A model generated the notes under the pieces. The model had not been told where the DNA came from, did not search any database, and was given only the letters and a program-made list of their open reading frames with translations. From assembly GCA_044223975.1 (NCBI GenBank), contig JBGALI010000027.1:1-45614 (forward strand): a DNA stretch of 45,614 nucleotides, read 5' to 3'. The translations under genes were made by a program, and so were the position numbers. Shown one piece after another: positions 39,198-45,614 of this stretch. The DNA comes from CAZCPB01 sp044223975 (lineage in GTDB: Bacteria > Planctomycetota > Phycisphaerae > Phycisphaerales > UBA1924). Numbering within the stretch: position 1 is the first letter of the stretch; every line of letters starts with the position of its first letter.

Positions 39198-39533
39198 ATG
39201 GGTTCATTCCAGCTCAGCAAGGCGAAGGATGGCCAGTTCTACTTCCGGCTCAAGGCCGACAACGGGGAGACGATCCTCTCCAGCGAGATGTACAAGGCGC
39301 AGACCAGTGCGCTCAATGGCATCGAGAGCGTGAAGAAGAACGCCGGCAACGCCGAGCGCTACGAGAAGAAGACCTCGACCAAGAACCAGCCGTTCTTCGT
39401 GCTCAAGGCCGGCAACCACGAGGTCATCGGCACCAGCGAGATGTACGCGAGCGAATCGGCCCGCGACAACGGGATCGCCTCGGTGATGCGAACCGCGCCG
39501 GGCGCCGGGACCGACGATCGGACCAACGCCTAG
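39198..39533 (+). CDS. DUF1508 (YegP-family) protein
   Basis: This 111-aa protein has two DUF1508 repeats: FQLSKAKDGQFYFRLKADNG with ETILSSEMYKAQTSALNGIESVK, and NQPFFVLKAGNHEVIGTSEMY with ESARDNGIASVMR. YegP-type proteins are small, soluble and of unknown function. AGGAGA lies before the ATG at 39198; the longer upstream frame is antisense to the neighbouring gene and not protein-like. The gene is divergent from the DUF937-like gene and probably driven by the TACAAT box. Confidence 0.9.
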   Translation: MGSFQLSKAKDGQFYFRLKADNGETILSSEMYKAQTSALNGIESVKKNAGNAERYEKKTSTKNQPFFVLKAGNHEVIGTSEMYASESARDNGIASVMRTAPGAGTDDRTNA

Positions 39534-39619
39534 CTCGCGCGCCCTGCCGACCTTTTTGAGTCCTCGAGAGCCACCGGTTGGGCCTGCGCACGCGACCACG
39601 CGCGGAACAGCGCGCTCTG

Positions 39620-40777
39620 TTACGGCGCCGACTTTGCGTCCAACTCGCTCAGCGTGAACCGCGCGCTCAGGATGTACGGCTCCTCACCCTTCGTCCATGT
39701 GCCGTAGGTCGTGGCCACCAGCGTACCGTCCGGCAAAGACTCCAGCCCCGCATAGCCGCAATCCCAATCCGTCAGATTGTCCTTGAGCCGCACGAGGTAC
39801 CCCGTGCGGGGCACACCCGGCCTCCCGGCCGCGCCCGGTGTCGGGCTGGGAACTCCCTGGCTCCCATCGACCCGCGGTTCCGCGAGATCGTCCCAGGCGT
39901 CGACCCACGCCACCCAGTCGCCCTTCCAAGGATCCCCATCGACCATGCAGCGGAACGTCACGACGAGCCGCCCGTCGGGGGGTGGTGCGTATGCTGCGAT
40001 GTGCCGATCGCCCGTGAGGCACGCGGGCAACTCGCGAGGGGCCGACCAAGTCGCGGCCTTGTCTGTGCTGAACATGACGTGCGCGTTCTTCACCCGCCGG
40101 TTCTCGCGCAGGAGTAGCGCCAGCGTCCGGCCATCGGGCGATGCGACCACGCCCGGCTCGCAGAGGTGAACCTCCGAGCCGCTCCAGATCGCCCGCGGCA
40201 CGGACCACGTCGCCCCACGATCCGCCGTGTCGGTCTGGTAAAGCGTGAAAGTTCCGGTCGCCTTGCCTTGCGCGGCGAAGAACCGTCCATCGTCGTGAAA
40301 GAACGCGGCGAACTTCCCGTCCCCCAGATCCGCGAGCCCGCCCATCGCGACAATCCCGCCGAAGTCGCCGACGGGCGCGAGCTCAGTCCAGGTCCGTCCA
40401 CCGTCGGCGGAACGCGCCGCGCGGATGGGGTACAAGCCGGAGAACAAAATCAGCGATTCGCCCTGCTCCGTCTTGCCCATGCGGAAGAGCGTCGGTGTCT
40501 CCTTGCTCGTGGTCCACGAATCGGGCACGGGCAGGCGCGGAGACCAGGTCCTGCCCCCATCCTCGCTGCGTTTGAGCACGATCGATCCGCTGCCGTGCCC
40601 TTTGGGGTACGCGGCGAGGATCGACTTGCCGTCGTCCAGCCGCACCGTCGAGACGTGGCCGAGGTACACCCCCGCCTCACGGTCCACGACCACCTGCCGT
40701 TGAGACTCCGCGTCGAGATCGATCCGGACCGGTTCCGTGGCAAGCCACGCGCACGCGATGAGCGCCGTCATAAGCAT
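39620..40777 (-). CDS. Secreted sialidase/BNR-repeat protein
   Basis: This 385-aa protein begins with a short hydrophobic stretch MLMTALIACAWLATE, probably a weak signal peptide. It contains several Asp-box repeats with the S-x-D-x-G-x-x-W pattern (RSEDGGRTW, RSADGGRTW, TADRGATW, STDKAATW), the hallmark of six-bladed sialidase folds. Exo-sialidases remove terminal sialic acids, but many planctomycete members act on other glycans or bind only. The ATG at 40775-40777 was chosen because residues before it are not protein-like. It stands alone on the minus strand, close to the VOC gene. Confidence 0.88.
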   Translation of the reverse strand: MLMTALIACAWLATEPVRIDLDAESQRQVVVDREAGVYLGHVSTVRLDDGKSILAAYPKGHGSGSIVLKRSEDGGRTWSPRLPVPDSWTTSKETPTLFRMGKTEQGESLILFSGLYPIRAARSADGGRTWTELAPVGDFGGIVAMGGLADLGDGKFAAFFHDDGRFFAAQGKATGTFTLYQTDTADRGATWSVPRAIWSGSEVHLCEPGVVASPDGRTLALLLRENRRVKNAHVMFSTDKAATWSAPRELPACLTGDRHIAAYAPPPDGRLVVTFRCMVDGDPWKGDWVAWVDAWDDLAEPRVDGSQGVPSPTPGAAGRPGVPRTGYLVRLKDNLTDWDCGYAGLESLPDGTLVATTYGTWTKGEEPYILSARFTLSELDAKSAP

Positions 40778-40824
40778 GCAAGGATGGTACGGCGACTCGG
40801 TTCCCGGGCAGGAATGTCGTCTGC

Positions 40825-41307
40825 TCACGCTCTGGAGAGCGCATCGAGATCCAGCGGCCTGGTGAACATCCCCAGGCTTCCGTCGGCGGCCCGCGGCCAC
40901 GATTCCTTCGGGCGATCCCAGTACAGTTCCACACCGTTGCCGTCGGGGTCTCGCAGGTAGAGTGCTTCGCTCACGCCATGATCGGACGCGCCGTCGAGCG
41001 TGATCCCCGCGGTCATGACGCGGCGGAGCGCATTCGCGAGCGCCGCCCGCGTCGGGTAGAGGATGGCGAGGTGGAACAGGCCCGTGGCGCTGTGGTGCGG
41101 CGGCTTGCCACCCTTGCTCTGCCATGTGTTCAGCCCGATGTGGTGGTGGTAACCGCCCGCCGAAAGAAACACGGCGTCGGTGCCGTACCGCTGCGTCACC
41201 TCGAAGCCCAGAACGTCTCGATAGAACGACAGGGCTCGCTCGATGTCCGCAACCTTCAAGTGAACGTGGCCGATGCGGACGCCTGGATCGATGCGAGCAT
41301 TCTCCAT
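40825..41307 (-). CDS. VOC-family (glyoxalase/dioxygenase-like) protein
   Basis: This 160-aa protein has a duplicated beta-alpha-beta3 fold: VRIGHVHLKVADIERALSFYRDVLGF, then GYHHHIGLNTW, and the second half GLFHLAILYP with EALYLRDPDGNGVELYWDRP. The metal-binding His in GHVHLKV, a second His in FHLAI and the Glu in GVELYW are present, so it should bind a divalent metal. The closest resemblance is to catechol-2,3-dioxygenase-like members. The ATG at 41305-41307 (MENARIDPG) is preferred over one seven codons earlier. The substrate is unknown. Confidence 0.88.
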   Translation of the reverse strand: MENARIDPGVRIGHVHLKVADIERALSFYRDVLGFEVTQRYGTDAVFLSAGGYHHHIGLNTWQSKGGKPPHHSATGLFHLAILYPTRAALANALRRVMTAGITLDGASDHGVSEALYLRDPDGNGVELYWDRPKESWPRAADGSLGMFTRPLDLDALSRA

Positions 41308-41385
41308 GTCGGGTCTCCGACCGCCCACGTGCCGCCGATTTCACCTGCCGCCCACGCCCGGTGCCGCATGCGGATAATGGATGGT

Positions 41386-42189
41386 ATGGGCACCGAATCC
41401 CCTCAACATTCAAGGGCCTCTCAGACGCCCCTTCCCACGGGCGGTGCCGGCCACGCCACGCCGGCGAGCGACGGGCTCATCGAGATGCGGCTGCGGGCGA
41501 TCGACCAACTCTTCGACCTCGTGGACCCCTCGCCCTTCGGCCAGCAGGACCTGAACCCATGGGCGGCCGAGTACATCGTTGAGAGCGTCAAGGAGATGCA
41601 GGCGCCGGTGCCCAGCGGACTCGTGATCTCGATCGAAGAGCCGTGCGACCCCGATCGGGCTTCGGTCATCGGCAAGGCGGTGCAGACCTTCTTCGCGCGC
41701 CAAGCCATGCTGCGGCGACGATCGTTGAGCCGCCTATTGCGGCGCGGCGTTGTCACCCTGGTCATCGGCGTGACGTTCCTGGCGGCCGTCTTCGTGCTCT
41801 CGCGTTTCATCGCCTGGATGCTCGGCGATGGGCCGGTCCCGACGCTCCTGCGCGAGGGCTCACTGATCGTGGGGTGGGTCGCGATGTGGCGACCCATCGA
41901 AATCTTTCTGTACGACTGGTGGCCGATCGTGCGCGAGCGGCGGCGATTTGAACTGTTGAGCCGACTGGATGTCCGCCTCGTTAGCCGCGGCCAGCCGATC
42001 TCAACGGCGGATGGCGGGGAAGGCGGTTCGTCATGCGCGTCGGCGAGCACCATGGCGGCGAAAGCGATTGCGCGGTGGGAGAACGAGGGCGGCAGAACCA
42101 ATCCGCGCGGTTCGCGTCTGCTCGGGCAGCACAGTGACATCGTTCCGCCAGAAGCGACGACAACGGACGGCCCAGCGAGGCAAACATGA
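41386..42189 (+). CDS. Membrane protein of unknown function upstream of the copper ATPase
   Basis: This 267-aa protein has a soluble N-terminal third (IEMRLRAIDQLFDLVDPSPFGQQDL), then two hydrophobic segments (GVVTLVIGVTFLAAVFVLSRFIAW and SLIVGWVAMWRPIEIFLYDWW). The rest is a basic and then low-complexity tail. Several in-frame ATGs lie at 41368, 41377 and 41386; the last is chosen as the shortest without overlap with the VOC promoter. Its TGA overlaps the ATPase ATG as ATGA, so translation is coupled. The C-terminal end contains RWENEGGRT, a motif that also appears out of context upstream of the SDR gene at about 32526. Function is unknown. Confidence 0.78.
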   Translation: MGTESPQHSRASQTPLPTGGAGHATPASDGLIEMRLRAIDQLFDLVDPSPFGQQDLNPWAAEYIVESVKEMQAPVPSGLVISIEEPCDPDRASVIGKAVQTFFARQAMLRRRSLSRLLRRGVVTLVIGVTFLAAVFVLSRFIAWMLGDGPVPTLLREGSLIVGWVAMWRPIEIFLYDWWPIVRERRRFELLSRLDVRLVSRGQPISTADGGEGGSSCASASTMAAKAIARWENEGGRTNPRGSRLLGQHSDIVPPEATTTDGPARQT

Positions 42190-44393
42190 GCGATCACCAC
42201 GAGCATTCGCACCACGCGAGCCATCCTGACGCCCACCATCACGGTCATGGCGGTCCTGTCGGCCCCGCGGCGCCCGCACCGGCGGCGTCGAACGCCGCCC
42301 TTTACACCTGCCCCATGCACCCGCAGGTCCGGCAGAGCACGCCGGGCAACTGCTCTATCTGCGGCATGTCGCTCGAGCCGCTCATGCCCACGCTCGAAGA
42401 CGGCCCGGACCCGGAGTTGGTGAGCTTCCAGCGCCGCTTCTGGTGGACGCTGCCGCTCACAATCATCGTGACCACCCTCGCGATGGCCGGGCACTACATC
42501 CACGGTCTCTCGGCGACGTCTCGCACATGGATGGAACTGGTCCTCACGGTCCCGATCGTGTTCTGGGCTGCGTGGCCGTTCTTCGTGCGCTGGGCGGACT
42601 CCATTCGCCGCCTCAGCCCCAACATGTGGACGCTGATCGGCACGGGCGTCGGCGCGGCGTTCTTCTACAGCCTGGCCGCCACGATCTTCCCGGGGTGGTT
42701 CCCGGCGGGCTTCGAGTCCCACGGGCGCGTCGGCGTTTACTACGAGGCCGCAGCGGTCATCGTGTCGCTGACCCTGCTGGGCCAGATCCTCGAACTGCGG
42801 GCCCGGTCGCAGACCTCGGCCGCGATCAAGTCGCTCCTGGGCCTGGCGCCCAAGACCGCCCGCCGCATCCGTGACGACGGCGCCGAGGAGGATGTTCCGC
42901 TCACGCACATCCACGTCGGGGACAAGCTCCGCGTCCGTCCGGGCGAGAAGGTGCCCGTAGATGGCGTCGTCACCGACGGGCGCTCCAGCGTCGACGAGTC
43001 CATGCTGACCGGCGAGCCGGTCCCCGTTGAGAAGGGACCGGGCAGCCGGCTCATCGGCGCCACGATCAACGCCGGTGGGAGCCTGGTCATGCGGGCCGAG
43101 AAGGTCGGCGCGCAAACCGTACTCTCTCAGATCGTGCAGATGGTCGCGCAAGCGCAGCGATCACGCGCGCCCATGCAGCGGATGGCCGACGTCGTGTCGT
43201 TCTGGTTCGTGCTGGCGGTTCTGGCGATCGCGGTGTTCACGGTGATCGTGTGGGGACTCTTCGGCCCGGAACCGAGCTGGACCTACGCGATCCTGAACTC
43301 GGTTTCGGTGCTCATCATCGCGTGCCCCTGCGCGCTGGGGCTGGCCACGCCGATGTCGATCATGGTGGCCACGGGGCGCGGGGCCACGTCGGGCATCCTG
43401 TTCCGCGACGCCGAGGCGATCGAGGCGCTGCGCACTATCGACACGCTGATCGTGGACAAGACCGGCACGCTCACCGTTGGCAGACCGGCCTTCCACAGCG
43501 TCGTCGCGGCCCCGGGGGGTGGGTTCGCGGAGGAAGAAGTCCTGCGCCTGACCGCCAGCCTCGACCAGGGGAGCGAGCACCCGCTCGCCGAGTCCTTCGT
43601 CGCCGAGGCCCGCCGGCGCGGCCTCCGGCTCAGCACGCCCGAGGAGTTCGAGTCGGGCACCGGGATCGGCGTCCGCGGGCGAGTTGATGGCAAGCGCATC
43701 GCCCTGGGGAACACCGCGCTCATGCAGGAACTGGGCGTGGATGTCGAGACGCTCCGGGCGGTCGCCGAGGAGCGGCGGGCCGACGGGGCGTCGGTGGTCT
43801 TTGTGGCCGTGGACGGGCGCGCGGCGGGCCTCGTGGCCGCGGCCGACCCCGTGAAGGACTCCACCCCGGAGGCGATCAAGCAGCTCCACGATGCCGGCAT
43901 CCGCATCGTCATGGCCACCGGCGACGGGCTGACCACAGCGCAGGCCGTCGCCAAGCAGCTCGGGATCGACGAGGTCCACGGCGAGGTCCGGCCGCAGGAC
44001 AAGGTTGACCTCGTCGCGTCGCTCCAGGCCCAGGGGCGGCGCGTCGCGATGGCCGGCGATGGCATCAACGACGCCCCGGCACTCGCCCGCGCCGACGTCG
44101 GCATCGCCATGGGTACCGGCACGGACGTGGCGATGAACAGCGGGCACCTGACCCTCGTCAAGGGCGACCTGCGCGGCATCGCCCGGGCACGCCAGCTCTC
44201 ACAGGCGACGGTCGCGAACATGAAGCAGAACCTCGTGTTCGCCCTGGTCTACAACGCGCTCGGAGTGCCGATCGCGGCGGGCATCCTGTACCCGGCCTTC
44301 GGCGTGCTCCTCTCGCCGATGTTCGCGGCGGTGGCCATGAGCCTGAGTTCCGTGTCGGTGGTCTTCAACGCCCTGCGGCTTCGGAAGGCGTGA
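42186..44393 (+). CDS. copA: Cu(+)-type heavy-metal P-type ATPase
   Basis: This 735-aa efflux pump has a His-rich N-terminus (HHEHSHHASHPDAHHHGHGG) and a heavy-metal-binding motif TCPMHPQV with CSICGMSLEP (Cys42, Cys56, Cys59), as in HMBD-type copper ATPases. It has the membrane CPC motif (IIACPCALGLATP), the phosphorylation site DKTGTLT, the SEHPLAES motif, and the hinge GDGINDAPAL. About eight transmembrane helices are expected. It exports Cu(+) from the cytoplasm using ATP. It overlaps the preceding membrane-protein gene by four bases. No CueR- or CopY-type regulator is adjacent. Confidence 0.93.
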   Translation: MSDHHEHSHHASHPDAHHHGHGGPVGPAAPAPAASNAALYTCPMHPQVRQSTPGNCSICGMSLEPLMPTLEDGPDPELVSFQRRFWWTLPLTIIVTTLAMAGHYIHGLSATSRTWMELVLTVPIVFWAAWPFFVRWADSIRRLSPNMWTLIGTGVGAAFFYSLAATIFPGWFPAGFESHGRVGVYYEAAAVIVSLTLLGQILELRARSQTSAAIKSLLGLAPKTARRIRDDGAEEDVPLTHIHVGDKLRVRPGEKVPVDGVVTDGRSSVDESMLTGEPVPVEKGPGSRLIGATINAGGSLVMRAEKVGAQTVLSQIVQMVAQAQRSRAPMQRMADVVSFWFVLAVLAIAVFTVIVWGLFGPEPSWTYAILNSVSVLIIACPCALGLATPMSIMVATGRGATSGILFRDAEAIEALRTIDTLIVDKTGTLTVGRPAFHSVVAAPGGGFAEEEVLRLTASLDQGSEHPLAESFVAEARRRGLRLSTPEEFESGTGIGVRGRVDGKRIALGNTALMQELGVDVETLRAVAEERRADGASVVFVAVDGRAAGLVAAADPVKDSTPEAIKQLHDAGIRIVMATGDGLTTAQAVAKQLGIDEVHGEVRPQDKVDLVASLQAQGRRVAMAGDGINDAPALARADVGIAMGTGTDVAMNSGHLTLVKGDLRGIARARQLSQATVANMKQNLVFALVYNALGVPIAAGILYPAFGVLLSPMFAAVAMSLSSVSVVFNALRLRKA

Positions 44394-44542
44394 CGAGCGT
44401 TCAGGATCAGATCGAGAACCTCCCGTGAACTGCTCGCGGGCCACGGGTTCGAGGTCGTCGTCTTCGGGATGACTCCATGCCCGCACGCACACGGCGACCG
44501 GTCGAAGGCGATACCGCACGCGGCAGCGGGCGGCGGTCTCCG

Positions 44543-45614
44543 TCATGCCTGACGCGCCACCAACGATCGGAGCGACGCCAACGCCGCGGCGACCTCATCG
44601 CCCTTGGCCCCGATGATCTCGATCAACTCCGATGGCGTGCGGGTGTCCACCTCGGCCTTGCGGTTCGGGTTCACCGCCTTCAGGTCGTACACCGCGTTCT
44701 CGATCGCCTCGGCTTTGGCTGTCGCCTCGCGGGCTTCCTTCACCAGCGCCGCGATCTCGGCATCCGTCGCGGCGATCACTACCTCGTCGCGCGGCTTGAC
44801 TTTCTTCAGTTCTGCCAGCCGCTCACGCTTCGCGTCCGCCTCGGCGGACTTCGCTCGGGCCAGGTCCTTGAACGGCTGGGCATCGGCCGCGGCCTTGGCC
44901 TTTCGCGCGGTCAGGTCCACGGTCCACGACCGCTCGGAGTCGCCCTTCGTCGCCAGCATCGCGGCGAAGTCCTCGAAGTGCTTGAGCGTCAGCGGCGTCT
45001 TCTTGCCGACCTTCACGTCCGACAGGTCGTAGTACCAGATCTTCTCCGTCGGCTTGCCCTTGGTGAAGAACAGCAGGTTCGTCTTGACGCCCGCGCCGGC
45101 GGCGCTGAAAACCCCGCCCGGCAGCGAGAGCACGCACCACAGGTCGCACTCGTCGGTGAGCTTCCGCTTGGTCTTGACGAAGGCGTCCTCGTTGGTGCGG
45201 AACAGAACGCCCTCATCGATCACCACGCCGCACCGGCCCCCGTGCCGCAGCGAGCGGATGAAGTGCTGCATGAAGAGCACCTGCGTCGCGCTGGTGCGGT
45301 AGTCGAAGTTGGTCTGCGCACTGACGCTCTCCTTGCCGCCGAAGGGCGGGTTGGTGAGGATCACGTCGAACTGCGTGGGCGCGCCCTGGAACAGGCCGCC
45401 GTACACCTCATCGCCCGTGAGCGCGTTGCCGTGCCAGATGTTCGGGCGGTCGATGCCGTGCAGGATCAGGTTGGCCAGCCCGATCGGGTAGATCAGGTTC
45501 TCCTTCTCGCGGCCCCAGAACGTCTCGTGCTTGAAGCGCTGCACCGCATCCGCGCTGACCTTCTTACCCGCCGCGCCGGGCCTGTTCATCTGCCACTTCC
45601 TGTACTCCGCGGCC
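44543..45614 (-). CDS. hsdM: Type I restriction-modification N6-adenine DNA methyltransferase, 5' end outside window
   Basis: The visible 357 residues form the C-terminal part of HsdM. NPPFGGKE in DVILTNPPF is the catalytic motif IV (NPPF) of N6-adenine methyltransferases. LFMQHFIRSLRHGGRCGVVIDEGVLF and LPGGVFSAAGAGVKTNLLFFTKG follow in the order expected for the family. A long helical tail with many Ala/Lys/Glu contacts HsdS and HsdR in relatives. The reading frame is open through base 45614, so the N-terminus and SAM motif are off the window. No hsdS is found directly downstream, where copA lies on the other strand; specificity and restriction genes must lie to the right or be missing. Confidence 0.92.
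   Translation of the reverse strand, partial: AAEYRKWQMNRPGAAGKKVSADAVQRFKHETFWGREKENLIYPIGLANLILHGIDRPNIWHGNALTGDEVYGGLFQGAPTQFDVILTNPPFGGKESVSAQTNFDYRTSATQVLFMQHFIRSLRHGGRCGVVIDEGVLFRTNEDAFVKTKRKLTDECDLWCVLSLPGGVFSAAGAGVKTNLLFFTKGKPTEKIWYYDLSDVKVGKKTPLTLKHFEDFAAMLATKGDSERSWTVDLTARKAKAAADAQPFKDLARAKSAEADAKRERLAELKKVKPRDEVVIAATDAEIAALVKEAREATAKAEAIENAVYDLKAVNPNRKAEVDTRTPSELIEIIGAKGDEVAAALASLRSLVARQA

Noticed and set aside
41421..43151. 576-aa open frame on the minus strand
   Set aside because: Antisense to the membrane protein and copA; no recognisable domain.
44199..44546. 115-aa frame overlapping the hsdM stop as ATGA
   Set aside because: Most of it is antisense to the end of copA and low in protein-like character; at best a truncated remnant.

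Overview
The window is GC-rich and looks chromosomal, from a planctomycete, probably of the Phycisphaerae. That placement rests on recognising several protein families by eye (a planctomycete-type integrase-core transposase fragment, a fibronectin-like protein with a recurring tail, a DUF937-like and a DUF1508 protein). It was not tested by any search. No rRNA, tRNA or CRISPR array was recognised.

1-13.5 kb is the early region of a prophage or phage-like integrative element, all on the minus strand and mostly chained by 4-base ATGA/GTGA stop-start overlaps. In transcription order it holds an 89-aa protein, a DUF2924 protein, a large serine recombinase, an HTH protein, an unrecognised two-gene pair, a small sigma-70-type factor, a RecA-like (Sak4-type) ATPase, a DUF669 protein, a RusA resolvase, a Cys-rich protein, an SF2 helicase, a primase-polymerase/RepA-like ATPase, a hypothetical protein and a ParB-domain DNA methyltransferase cut by the window edge. 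Two copies of the same promoter-like element, one before the recombinase operon and one before the recombination/replication operon, suggest a regulon read by the element's own sigma factor.

13.5-20.2 kb is an accessory segment. It holds a 1546-aa protein that joins a family 2 glycosyltransferase, a second glycosyltransferase-like domain, a protein-kinase-like fold, a class I methyltransferase and a NodB deacetylase, coupled by a 4-base overlap to a LOG/SLOG-fold protein. Next come a long non-coding stretch, a transposase remnant, and a group III truncated haemoglobin that is both frameshifted and cut at its 3' end.

20.2-35.3 kb is a stress and energy island. It carries a MarR regulator with a Cys cluster and a small CXXC thioredoxin-fold protein on the minus strand. 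The plus strand has a tandem universal stress protein, a soluble histidine kinase, an NtrC-type sigma-54 activator, an SLC13-type transporter, glutamate dehydrogenase behind a consensus sigma-54 promoter, two Rnk/GreA-C proteins, a ribosome-hibernation-factor/TrkA-N fusion, a second universal stress protein, a UPF0316 membrane protein, an AhpD-like protein, an acetoin-reductase-like SDR and a DsbA-like/NhaA fusion. Together these suggest adjustment to low oxygen, low energy or redox stress (inference).

35.3-39.5 kb is repeat-rich. Two unknown genes with nuclease-like motifs lie between 46-bp perfect direct repeats. A 65-aa gene sits between inverted repeats, and beside it is a nine-unit 21-bp degenerate tandem array. 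39.5-45.6 kb carries ordinary genes: a secreted sialidase-like protein, a VOC protein, a membrane protein with a Cu(+)-type P-type ATPase, and the 3' part of a type I restriction methylase (hsdM) entering from the right edge.
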